Shown here: piece by piece, positions 1-6,958 of the stretch
Numbering within the stretch: position 1 is the first letter of the stretch
Layout: each line of letters opens with the position of its first letter
NCBI GenBank assembly: GCA_038229715.1
Contig: JBBROD010000010.1
Location: 10,827-74,826, forward strand
Source: JANMES01 sp038229715
Lineage (GTDB): Bacteria; Planctomycetota; Phycisphaerae; Tepidisphaerales; Tepidisphaeraceae
Direction of reading: 5' to 3'
Length of the DNA: 64,000 nucleotides
Notes under the pieces: generated by a model
Told to the model about the DNA's origin: nothing
The model's database searches: none
The model's input: only the letters and a program-made list of their open reading frames with translations
Position numbers and translations under genes: made by a program

Positions 1-279
1 CATGCCGACGAGCGACCCAGCCCCAACCCGCACGCCGTGCACAATCGCGCCGTGACCGATGACGACATCGTCCTCGATCACGTTCGCCTCGCCGGTATCG
101 CAGTGGATGCATGCGCCGTCCTGCAGGTTGACACGAGCGCCGATGAAGATCGGCGCGACATCGCCGCGCACTACGGAGTTGAACCAGAAACTGGCATCGG
201 CGCCGATGGTGATGTCGCCGGTCAGCGTTGCGTTATGGGCGACGTAATAGCCGCCAAGGGTTTTGCTGAACAAGGGCAT
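1..279 (-). CDS. gamma carbonic anhydrase family protein (5' part, cut by window edge)
   Basis: The 93 visible codons encode the start of a left-handed beta-helix (hexapeptide repeat) protein of the gamma-carbonic anhydrase/YrdA/PaaY family. The reading starts MPLFSKTLGGYYVAHNATL and continues with typical I-G-A-D and V-R-G-D-V-A turns. The metal-ligand histidines expected in this family are seen in IHCD and in GHGAIVHG. These proteins are trimeric zinc or iron enzymes that hydrate CO2, or related proteins of unknown substrate. The ATG at 279 follows an AAGGA about 12 bases upstream, and the gene lies 8 bases after the stop of the exporter gene, so the two are probably cotranscribed. The C-terminus is outside the window. 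Confidence 0.88.
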   Translation of the reverse strand, partial: MPLFSKTLGGYYVAHNATLTGDITIGADASFWFNSVVRGDVAPIFIGARVNLQDGACIHCDTGEANVIEDDVVIGHGAIVHGVRVGAGSLVGM

Positions 280-287
280 TGGTCTGC

Positions 288-1229
288 TCAATCCTTCGAT
301 TTCAATTGCCCGGCCAACTCCACGAAAACGTTCGCCACGATAATCAGCGCCGCGCCCGCTGTCGCCACGGCGGAGAGCGTGGTCCTCTTTTCGGCGTAAT
401 CATACACGGCGGCGAAGATCGGCTCGAACAAATAGAGCAGCGACGCGCGCGTGGCGGTGATCTTCGGCTGGTAAAACGTGAGGATGCCGAACGACGCCAC
501 TGTCGGCAGAAACACCAACAGCAGCAAGCGCGACCAGGCGTCAAACGCCAGCGGGATCGACCAATTCATCGTCCCGCCGCGGTGCAGGACGAAGGGCAGC
601 ACTGCGAAGGCTGACAACCCGGTCACCAGCACCGAGACGCCGGTGATGCGGAACGGGTTATCGCGCGGGACGATCGCGTTCACGCCGATGAGGTAGAACG
701 AAAACACCAGCGAACAGGCGAGACCCAGCAGTTCACCGCGGCCGAAGCCGGTCGGCGATGCGCCGGTCAGCATCCAAATGCCGACCGTTGCCAGTGCAAC
801 GCTGACCCAAATCCCCCACGGAGGCAATCGCAGCGACCAGACAGCCACGATGATCGGCACGAACAGCACGGTCAGCGCCGTGAGAAACGCGCTGACGGCC
901 GGCGTGGTGAGGTTCAGGCCGAGCATTTGCAGGAACATCCCGACCGCCTGCAGCAGCCCGAGGAACGCCCCGCCGGCCAGGCTTTTGAGCGTCCATCCGC
1001 GCCGCGACTGCGGGAAGATTGCGAACCACGCGACGGCTGCGAGTGTAAAGCGAAACGCCAGCACGTATATCGGCCCGGCGGCGGAGTTGACCGGCAGGCC
1101 GAGGCGGGCGTTCGAGAAATCGCCGAGCGTTTTGGCCCAGGTGAAGCTACAGCCCCAGAAAACCGTCGCGAGGATGAGATAGCCCGTGGCGATGCGCTGC
1201 GTGCGGGGCGAAGTAGTGGCGGTAGTCAC
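288..1229 (-). CDS. EamA/DMT-family transporter
   Basis: About 313 residues with ten hydrophobic segments in two homologous halves, the layout of the drug/metabolite transporter superfamily (EamA). The first segment carries the family-like GYLILATVFWGCSFTWAK stretch. It is an inner-membrane exporter or importer of small metabolites; the substrate cannot be read from sequence. The open frame extends upstream to a GTG at 1286, but that part lies inside an intergenic palindromic repeat, so I prefer the GTG at 1229, which leaves a normal short cytoplasmic tail. Neither start has a clear ribosome site. The carbonic anhydrase gene follows after 8 bases. Confidence 0.8.
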   Translation of the reverse strand: MTTATTSPRTQRIATGYLILATVFWGCSFTWAKTLGDFSNARLGLPVNSAAGPIYVLAFRFTLAAVAWFAIFPQSRRGWTLKSLAGGAFLGLLQAVGMFLQMLGLNLTTPAVSAFLTALTVLFVPIIVAVWSLRLPPWGIWVSVALATVGIWMLTGASPTGFGRGELLGLACSLVFSFYLIGVNAIVPRDNPFRITGVSVLVTGLSAFAVLPFVLHRGGTMNWSIPLAFDAWSRLLLLVFLPTVASFGILTFYQPKITATRASLLYLFEPIFAAVYDYAEKRTTLSAVATAGAALIIVANVFVELAGQLKSKD

Positions 1230-1278
1230 GTGGATAGATTTAAAGAGTGAACTGCCAGACGGCAAGTCACCAAAGCAA

Positions 1279-1422
1279 TTTACCACAGAGAGCTCAGAGG
1301 ATCACAGAGATGCACAGAGGAAGATGAAGCCACTATGTTTTGCAATTTTTCTCTGTGTTTCTCTGTGTTTCTCTGTGAAACTCTGTGAAACTCTGTGAAA
1401 CTCTGCGTGCTCTGTGGTAAAA
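1279..1422. repeat. palindromic repeat of CACAGAG units with about 10-bp period
   Basis: The left arm (1279-1320) begins TTTACCACAGAG and repeats CACAGAG at about 10 to 12 base steps. The right arm (1350-1422) is made of CTCTGTGTTT twice, then CTCTGTGAAA three times, and ends CTCTGTGGTAAAA, the reverse complement of the left end. The whole could fold into a long imperfect hairpin in either transcript. It is one of four such periodic palindromes in the window. Confidence 0.9.
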
Positions 1423-1439
1423 AATTCCGCCGGAATACA

Positions 1440-1610
1440 TCACGCCATTCTCTCCCGCACGAACCAACTTTGCGTCAGGTGCAGCAGCAGCAGCGCGAAC
1501 GACGACACCCGCATCACCACTGCGATACTCGATGCTTGGAGGTATTTGTCATCTTCCAACTCGTGGATGATCCGGTGCGGCACGATTTCCTCGACGGTGG
1601 CGGGTTTGAT
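1440..1610 (-). CDS. possible small membrane protein
   Basis: An open frame of up to 56 codons lies 34 bases downstream of the Gfo/Idh/MocA gene on the same strand. It reads a charged segment (EEIVPHRIIHELEDD) followed by a hydrophobic helix (IAVVMRVSSFALLLL) and a basic end, which is plausible for a small inner-membrane protein. The only usual start is a GTG at 1583, with no clear ribosome site, and I recognise no family. It may be a degraded gene or chance. The rest of the 1423-1644 gap shows nothing else. Confidence 0.25.
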   Translation of the reverse strand: MKPATVEEIVPHRIIHELEDDKYLQASSIAVVMRVSSFALLLLHLTQSWFVRERMA

Positions 1611-1644
1611 TCAGCGCGCTATTTTCTGTAATTCCTGACTTCAG

Positions 1645-2871
1645 CTAAAGCTCGAGCGGTCCGGAGAAATGGGTGTAATTTTCGAGGCTCTTCGTTCCCG
1701 GTGGGACGGCCCAGGGTAACAACCCCGATTCGCTCAGCAATTCGCTCGACGTGGCGCACTTGGCGAACGCTGCCTCAATGTCGGGGATCGCCCGGAGCTT
1801 GCCGCCATCGGTTTGGTTGATCACCTGCACGTACTTCGGGTCGATCGGATGGACCTTGGCCGCCTCCGACGCGCCATTGACCACCTTGAGGTGCCCGCGG
1901 GCCATCTCCAGTGAGACGACCAGGTCATTCCCCACGCCGCGAACCCAACGGGCCAGCTTGTTGATCATCTGGCTGCGGTTGTCGCTCTTGAGCGAGATGG
2001 TTTTGTGGGCGCTGTTGGATTCGAACGTCGCCTGTTCGTTTGTGGTGTACCGCATCCGGCCGCGGGCGCCTTCGATATCGATTCGCGGGTGTGTCTGCAT
2101 CTGGCAGGCGTGGGTGAGCAGGATCAGCAGCGGAATCTGCCCGTCCACTATCACGCGGAGCGAACACGTGTCGTACGTTTCGATCGGATTCACGCGGTAC
2201 AACTCAGCCGTCACTGAAAGAGGCTCGGCCATGCTGCGTTCGGTCGCGCCCATGAAGAACAGCGCCAGGTTGATGTAATGAGCCAGCGCGTTGGATGCCG
2301 GGGTGTCCATCACCCACGCGCCGTTGTGTTTGATCTTCCCTGCCCAGGTGCTGCGCCCGTAATACTTGTCGCCGCGGCTCCAGCAGGCGTGGAGCGTGGC
2401 CTGCTTGATCTTCCCGATCGTGCCGGCCAACAGTTCTTTCTTCACCGCGAGGTTCACGTCGTCATAAATGTCTTGGAATGCGATGGCAACTTTGACGTTG
2501 TGTTTGTCGCGTGAGGCGATCATCCCCTCCAGATCGTCCAGCGAACCGGCGGCGGGCTTCTCGCAGATGACGGCTTTCCCCGCGGCGGCTACTTTTTCCA
2601 TGAACGGGCGGTGCAGGTCGATCGGGACCGGCAGCCAGACGGCTTCCACCGGCTCGGCCAGCATCTCGTCCAGATCAGTAAAGACTTTCACGCCCGCGGC
2701 GCGGAGCTTGGCGGCGCGATCGGCGTGGGTTTTCAGATCGGGCTCGCAAATCGCTTCAAGCTTGATCGGCGGCGATTTCTCTGCGGCGACGCGCAAAAAA
2801 TGATCGCACATCGCGCCCGCGTAGCCACCCAACCCAACCGACGCCAAAAGTACCGGCTCCCAAGACGACAT
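1645..2871 (-). CDS. Gfo/Idh/MocA family oxidoreductase
   Basis: A 408-residue protein with an N-terminal Rossmann fold (VGLGGYAGAM at residues 12-21) and the family motif CEKPAAG near residue 100, whose lysine is the usual catalytic and cofactor-contacting residue. Family members use NAD(P)(H) to oxidise or reduce sugars and related polyols. The central DIYDDVN and WSRGDKYYGRSTW segments are of the type seen in planctomycete paralogues, which occur in large numbers and whose substrates are mostly unknown. There is no signal peptide, so it is probably cytoplasmic. It is divergent from the hydrolase gene at 2929. Confidence 0.88.
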   Translation of the reverse strand: MSSWEPVLLASVGLGGYAGAMCDHFLRVAAEKSPPIKLEAICEPDLKTHADRAAKLRAAGVKVFTDLDEMLAEPVEAVWLPVPIDLHRPFMEKVAAAGKAVICEKPAAGSLDDLEGMIASRDKHNVKVAIAFQDIYDDVNLAVKKELLAGTIGKIKQATLHACWSRGDKYYGRSTWAGKIKHNGAWVMDTPASNALAHYINLALFFMGATERSMAEPLSVTAELYRVNPIETYDTCSLRVIVDGQIPLLILLTHACQMQTHPRIDIEGARGRMRYTTNEQATFESNSAHKTISLKSDNRSQMINKLARWVRGVGNDLVVSLEMARGHLKVVNGASEAAKVHPIDPKYVQVINQTDGGKLRAIPDIEAAFAKCATSSELLSESGLLPWAVPPGTKSLENYTHFSGPLEL

Positions 2872-2928
2872 ATCGCCACGCTCCTATCTACTCGGTGCGA
2901 CGCGAAGGATACGTTATGATCGCGTTTG

Positions 2929-3882
2929 ATGCACATCCCCACCCACATCCTTTCCGGCTGGTGCGTCGGCAATTGCTTTCCGCTGACCAAAAAGCAACGG
3001 CTGTTCTGCATGATCGCGGCGGCCATACCGGATATCGACGGGCTTGGCATCGTCGGGGGAATCGAGCAGGAACTGTATTGGCGATACCACCACGTGCTGG
3101 CGCACAACCTATTCTTCGGCCTGCTGGTAGCCGGCGTGCTGGCAGCGATCGGCGGGCGGAAATTGCTTACCTTTCCGCTTTATCTGGCGCTGTTCCACCT
3201 ACACCTGCTGATGGATTATTTCGGCTCCGGGACGGGCTGGAAAATCTATTATTTCTGGCCGGTCTCGCCCGTGGGGTACAAAACGGATTGGGTGTGGGAT
3301 CTAACCAGTTGGCAAAACACGCTGACTGCCGGGGTGCTGCTGGCATGGACGGCGGTCATCGCGTATCTTTTCCGCCGGACACCATTGGAGCTGATTTCGC
3401 CACGTCTGGATCGCATCGGGGTAGAGGCGATCGCGCGGCGCGGGCAGTCAACATCAGCAAAACCCACTCACGGGGAATTTTTAAGAGCGATTCATTGTGG
3501 CACTACGCGGCGGGCGGGAAACAAGGACCTGCGCCGGTTTCATTCGCCGACCTCCAGCAAATGGCCGCCGCCGGACAGCTTCGGCCGACCGATCAGGTCT
3601 GGACGGACGGCATGGCACAATGGGCCGCTGCGTCGACGATCGACGGCCTCTTCAACGCCGCGCCCAAGCCGACGGGTTGGCACTACGCGGCAAGCGGAAA
3701 GCAATCGCCCGCGCCGGTCCCGTTCGCAAGACTCCAGCAGTTGGCCGCCGGCGGACAACTCCAGCCGGGCGACATGGTCTGGTCCGACGGAATGCCGCAA
3801 TGGGTGGCCGCGTCCACCATTCAGGGCCTGTTCGCCACCGCCCCGCAGCCGGCATATATGCAGCCGTTTCCGGGCGGGGTGA
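2929..3882 (+). CDS. metal-dependent hydrolase-like membrane protein with uncertain C-terminus
   Basis: The first 170 or so residues (MHIPTHILSGWCVGNCF, IPDIDGLG, YHHVLAHN, LFHLHLLMDYFGSG) fit the small membrane-bound metal-dependent hydrolase group (YdjM/DUF457-like), with conserved His and Asp in each block and four to five hydrophobic segments. The ATG at 2929 is the first credible start in frame. The frame stays open to 3882, but beyond about 3490 its residues are only the shadow of the GYF-RDD gene in another frame. The authentic end is probably near 3480, so either a frameshift removed the stop or the two genes really overlap by nearly 390 bases. Confidence 0.7.
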   Translation: MHIPTHILSGWCVGNCFPLTKKQRLFCMIAAAIPDIDGLGIVGGIEQELYWRYHHVLAHNLFFGLLVAGVLAAIGGRKLLTFPLYLALFHLHLLMDYFGSGTGWKIYYFWPVSPVGYKTDWVWDLTSWQNTLTAGVLLAWTAVIAYLFRRTPLELISPRLDRIGVEAIARRGQSTSAKPTHGEFLRAIHCGTTRRAGNKDLRRFHSPTSSKWPPPDSFGRPIRSGRTAWHNGPLRRRSTASSTPRPSRRVGTTRQAESNRPRRSRSQDSSSWPPADNSSRATWSGPTECRNGWPRPPFRACSPPPRSRHICSRFRAG

Positions 3883-4331
3883 TCGGGTATCAAAGCGCGC
3901 CGGTCGGCGTGCCAGCCTACGCCACGTTCGGCACACGCTTCGCAGCGTCGTTTCTCGACGGACTGATCATGGCGGGGATTAATCTCGGCGTCGGTTTCGC
4001 GATCGGCTTCACGTACGTCCTCGTCAACGGCGGCCGTAGTACGAAGAGCGTTGAGGTGTTTGCTTCGGTGATCGGCTACATCCTCGCGTGGCTGTATGAG
4101 GCACTGCAGGAATCCAGCTCTGCTCAGGCGACCATCGGCAAGCGAGCTTTGGGCATCGTCGTCACCGACGAGGCCGGCAAACGCATTTCCTTCGGCCGCG
4201 CGACGGGAAGGCACTTCGGAAAATATATCTCCACAATCATCCTGCTGATCGGCTTCATCATGGCTGCCTTTACCCAAAAGAAGCAGGCCTTGCACGACAT
4301 CATGGCCGGTACGCTGGTGTTAAAAAAGTAG
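3495..4331 (+). CDS. RDD family membrane protein with two GYF-2 domains
   Basis: A 278-residue protein. Residues 1-50 and about 60-110 are two copies of the GYF_2 domain (WHYAAGGKQGPAPVSFADLQ and WHYAASGKQSPAPVPFARLQ, each ending in W.DGM.QW.AAS.I.GLF). The rest is an RDD domain with about three membrane helices (FGTRFAASFLDGLI, IGKRALGIVVTDEAGKRISF, KKQALHDIMAGTLV). RDD proteins are inner-membrane proteins of unclear transport role, and GYF_2 units are thought to bind peptides. The TTG at 3495 places the first GYF unit at the N-terminus, as is usual, and has AAGAG about 8 bases upstream. The longer upstream frame is non-coding in composition. Confidence 0.82.
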   Translation: MWHYAAGGKQGPAPVSFADLQQMAAAGQLRPTDQVWTDGMAQWAAASTIDGLFNAAPKPTGWHYAASGKQSPAPVPFARLQQLAAGGQLQPGDMVWSDGMPQWVAASTIQGLFATAPQPAYMQPFPGGVIGYQSAPVGVPAYATFGTRFAASFLDGLIMAGINLGVGFAIGFTYVLVNGGRSTKSVEVFASVIGYILAWLYEALQESSSAQATIGKRALGIVVTDEAGKRISFGRATGRHFGKYISTIILLIGFIMAAFTQKKQALHDIMAGTLVLKK

Positions 4332-4367
4332 TCCGTGAAGCGCCCACTTGGGATTGCTCATACGCAC

Positions 4368-4424
4368 TACCGCACCGGCGAAATGCCGAACCGGAACGTC
4401 GTGTCGTTCTCATCGTAGTTCGTA
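4368..4424 (-). pseudogene. remnant 3' end of a second phospholipase A gene
   Basis: The minus strand reads NYDENDTTFRFGISPVR then stop. This matches the last 17 residues of the complete pldA just upstream (YNQQDTTYRFGISLVR then stop). Only this tail is left and no start is in reach, so it looks like the end of a tandem duplicate that was otherwise deleted. A hairpin (4428-4470) lies between the remnant and the intact gene and may mark the deletion joint. Confidence 0.7.
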
Positions 4425-4427
4425 GAG

Positions 4428-4470
4428 TGCCACTCATGGCACCATCTGTCACGGTGCCATGAATGGCACC
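4428..4470. repeat. inverted repeat, GTGCCA-type hairpin
   Basis: Arms GTGCCACTCATGGCACC (4428-4444) and GGTGCCATGAATGGCAC (4454-4470) pair with about one mismatch across a 9-base loop, and each arm is itself nearly palindromic. It follows the pldA stop and could end transcription or be a small repeat element. It is flanked by TAGA and CCTA. Confidence 0.75.
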
Positions 4471-4479
4471 CTACTCGGC

Positions 4480-5724
4480 CTATCTCACCAGCGAAATCCC
4501 GAAACGGTACGTCGTATCTTGCTGATTGTATCGGAGCAGGCTTTCGCCGTAGCCGGTGTAGATTTGGGCGTGGGCGTAGATGTCGAAGGCGTTGAAGAAT
4601 AGTTTGCGAATGGGGTACGACACGTCGAGTTGGGCGCTGCCATTTTCCCAAGTATCGCCGATGCGACCGAGAATTGCCACCTGCAGGCCGTCGGCCTGAC
4701 CGACGATGAAATTCAAGTCGAAATATCCTCGGAAGTGCGTGATGTCCGGGTTATCCGCCAGGCTGCTGATGTAGATATACGCCTTGGGCGCGAAAGTGAA
4801 AAACAGCGCGTCCTTGTCGCCGAGCGTAAAGACCGGGCGGAAGTAGATGCTGTTGACCGAACGCGAGTCATCCCCGCTCTTGCCGTTGGATTCGTGCTGC
4901 ACGCCGGTCTGGAAATCGAATCGGGCAATATTTTCAAAATTGGGGATGCGGATGTCATTGGTCGCCCAGAAGATTTCCGGGCGATAGATTGTATCGAAGA
5001 ATGGCGCGCTGTCCTTGTTGATATCCCAGAACGAGGTTTGCGTGTACCCGAGATAAAACCCGTTCACCCACGGGTGGTCGGCTGCTACGTCGCTGCGGTC
5101 ATTGAAAAGCCGGTATTTGAAAGAAATCTGATATTTAGCGCTCGGTGATGAATTACCGTCGAGAAAGTACATGCGTTCGTGCGGACTGAGCTTGTTCTTG
5201 ACGAACTCGACCACGCCCGAGTCACTGGTCGTCGGGGGGCGCTTGGCGGGCGCGGTGAGCGACAGCGGCTCGGGGGCCACCACGGTGGTTGTGGTTGCGG
5301 TCGTTGCGTTGGTTGGCGACTTAGCGAGGATCCGCAAGACGCCCGAGCCTTCAATCGGCGATCTTAGTCGCAGCACTTGCTCACCTACGCCCGCCGGGGC
5401 GGTCATGTCATAAGACACAACCACAAATCCACCCGCCGGAACCACTTTAGGCGGTTCGCCGACGCGCTTCAGTTCCACGGGCGTTCTATCGCCTGCTTCA
5501 CCGAGATCGCCGGTGATGACTTCCGGCGCGGTCAGCGTCATGGTCTTTCCCTGAGCGTTGATCGCCAGCAGTTCAATACGGGCGGTATCCCCTTCGCGCA
5601 CGCCGTCGGCTGGAGGGCGCACGATCCACTTAATTTCCTGTTTGGGTTCCGGCGTTACCACCTGCCCAAACACCCTCGATGACAACGCCAAAACGAAACA
5701 CACCAGTAAGCCGATTTTTTGCAT
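4480..5724 (-). CDS. pldA: outer-membrane phospholipase A (OMPLA)
   Basis: A 414-residue protein whose C-terminal 260 residues are an OMPLA beta-barrel: KYQISFKYRLF, then YRPEIFW, then the active-site block HESNGKSGDDSRSVN with His277 and Ser279 in the classic H-x-S arrangement, ending in the short aromatic strand YRFGISLVR. OMPLA hydrolyses phospholipids that reach the outer leaflet of the outer membrane. The ATG at 5724 gives a signal peptide (MQKIGLLVCFVLALSS); an upstream in-frame ATG at 5757 would spoil it. About 150 residues between signal and barrel are extra relative to enterobacterial PldA and look like a small beta-domain with a proline/threonine linker. Confidence 0.87.
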   Translation of the reverse strand: MQKIGLLVCFVLALSSRVFGQVVTPEPKQEIKWIVRPPADGVREGDTARIELLAINAQGKTMTLTAPEVITGDLGEAGDRTPVELKRVGEPPKVVPAGGFVVVSYDMTAPAGVGEQVLRLRSPIEGSGVLRILAKSPTNATTATTTTVVAPEPLSLTAPAKRPPTTSDSGVVEFVKNKLSPHERMYFLDGNSSPSAKYQISFKYRLFNDRSDVAADHPWVNGFYLGYTQTSFWDINKDSAPFFDTIYRPEIFWATNDIRIPNFENIARFDFQTGVQHESNGKSGDDSRSVNSIYFRPVFTLGDKDALFFTFAPKAYIYISSLADNPDITHFRGYFDLNFIVGQADGLQVAILGRIGDTWENGSAQLDVSYPIRKLFFNAFDIYAHAQIYTGYGESLLRYNQQDTTYRFGISLVR

Positions 5725-5912
5725 GCGGCGGATTATACAGACGAGTTGGCGATCCATCGAGAGCGTTGCATCAAACGATTTTTTTTTAAAGAAATAAATC
5801 TAGTTTTCAGCGTGAAAAAAACTGCACCCGCCAAGCGATCTCCGATCCGTTCTTCTTGCAGACGGCATCGTGCGGGGGGAAGAGAAGTTGTGCGACTGGA
5901 TGAGTTTGATCG

Positions 5913-6464
5913 TTAAAATTGAACCTTCGGCACATCACGTTGCACCACGTCCTGCAATTCAAAAAACGCCTGAGGCGTAAACCCGAACGGGCCGGCGATG
6001 AGGTTGGTCGGGAAACTCAATTGCGACGCATTGTACGACGCCACCAGCCCGTTGTATTGGCTGCGCTGCTGGCTGATCTGGTTCTCGGTGTTCGAGAGCT
6101 CGCCCTGCAACTGCAGGAAGCTGGTGTTGGCCTTGAGATCGGGATACGACTCGGCCAGCGCGAACATCTGCCGCATCGCGCCGGTCAACTGCGTCTCGGC
6201 GGCGGAAAGCTGGGCCGGATTACCCGCGACCGAAACCGCCTGGTTTCTCGCCGCGATCACCGCCGTCAGTGTGCCCTGCTCGTGCTTGGCGTAACCCTTG
6301 ACGGTCTCGACGAGGTTGGGGATCAGGTCGTACCGCCGCTTGAGCGACACGTCGATCTGCGCCCACGCCGCCCGCACCTGCTCGCGCAGCGAGACGAGGC
6401 GGTTGTACGACAGCACCGCAAAGATCAGCAACACGATGACGATTCCAGCGATGGTCCAGATCAT
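5913..6464 (-). CDS. lemA: LemA family protein
   Basis: A 183-residue protein with one N-terminal membrane helix (MIWTIAGIVIVLLIFAVLSY) and the LemA signature NRLVSLREQVRAAWAQIDVS, then KRRYDLIPNLVETVKGYAKHE, followed by a long helical region and TPQAFFELQDV near the end. LemA proteins are membrane-anchored helical bundles facing outward or into the periplasm; their function is poorly defined and they often accompany HtpX-type proteases, which are absent here. The 188-base gap to pldA upstream of both genes contains an AT-rich T9 tract and no gene. Confidence 0.9.
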   Translation of the reverse strand: MIWTIAGIVIVLLIFAVLSYNRLVSLREQVRAAWAQIDVSLKRRYDLIPNLVETVKGYAKHEQGTLTAVIAARNQAVSVAGNPAQLSAAETQLTGAMRQMFALAESYPDLKANTSFLQLQGELSNTENQISQQRSQYNGLVASYNASQLSFPTNLIAGPFGFTPQAFFELQDVVQRDVPKVQF

Positions 6465-6488
6465 GGCACCTATTCTAATTCAATTCGT

Positions 6489-6572
6489 CCACAGATGAAC
6501 ATAGATCAACACAGATAAAAAACAGACCAAGGCAGTAACCCTCCCTTTTCTCTCATCTGTGTTTATCTGTGG
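6489..6572. repeat. palindromic repeat of ACAGAT units
   Basis: The left arm (6489-6517) repeats CACAGATGAAC, CATAGATCAAC, ACACAGATA. The right arm (6556-6572) reads TCTGTGTTTATCTGTGG, its reverse complement. The right arm lies inside the 3' end of the helix-hairpin-helix gene: the last residues of that protein (ATDKHR and the stop) are encoded by the repeat. Confidence 0.85.
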
Positions 6573-6957
6573 CCAATTGCTTCGTCGTCGGCTGATCCGA
6601 AAAAATCAGCAACGGCGACAGCTGACTGATCGTCGATTGCCCGATCCCGCGGATGAGCAGCAGGTCGGCCGGCCGTTCGAAAGCCCGCCGGCCGGCGTGC
6701 GTAGCGACGTACCGCTCGCGGAATTTGACGATGTCCTGCGCTTTCTTATCGCCGATCAGCGGCAGCGCCGAAAGCGTGGCGGCGTCGGCGGTGTTGGGGT
6801 CGATCCGGTCGGCTAGATCGTCTTCGCGAATCGGGTGCAGTGGCTGCGGATCAGACACGTAAGCACGGTTCCACGCGAACCGGCCGAGCGCGATCGACAA
6901 AACAAGCCCGCAGAGCAGCACGACGGCGACGCGCTGGCGGGCGGTCCACGTCTGCAC
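6553..6957 (-). CDS. ComEA-like helix-hairpin-helix protein
   Basis: A 134-residue protein with an N-terminal membrane anchor (RVAVVLLCGLVLSIALG) followed by two helix-hairpin-helix motifs, DPNTADAATLSALPLIGDKK and ADLLLIRGIGQSTISQL. This is the ComEA/HHH_3 layout, which binds DNA non-specifically; ComEA proteins help take up DNA in competence, but no other competence gene is near, so the role is inferred. The GTG at 6957 begins one base after the TGA of the GH10-like gene, so translation is probably coupled. The final residues come from a palindromic repeat. Confidence 0.8.
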   Translation of the reverse strand: MQTWTARQRVAVVLLCGLVLSIALGRFAWNRAYVSDPQPLHPIREDDLADRIDPNTADAATLSALPLIGDKKAQDIVKFRERYVATHAGRRAFERPADLLLIRGIGQSTISQLSPLLIFSDQPTTKQLATDKHR

Positions 6958-6958
6958 G

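Noticed and set aside
1351..1422. Short CRISPR-like array (regular 10-base repeats)
   Set aside because: Units are 10 bases with no spacers and mirror the left arm; it is a palindromic tandem repeat, not a CRISPR array.
2895..3494. N-terminal 200-residue extension of the GYF-RDD protein
   Set aside because: The residues are the out-of-frame shadow of the hydrolase-like gene, and GYF_2 proteins normally begin at the first W-x-Y; TTG 3495 is better.
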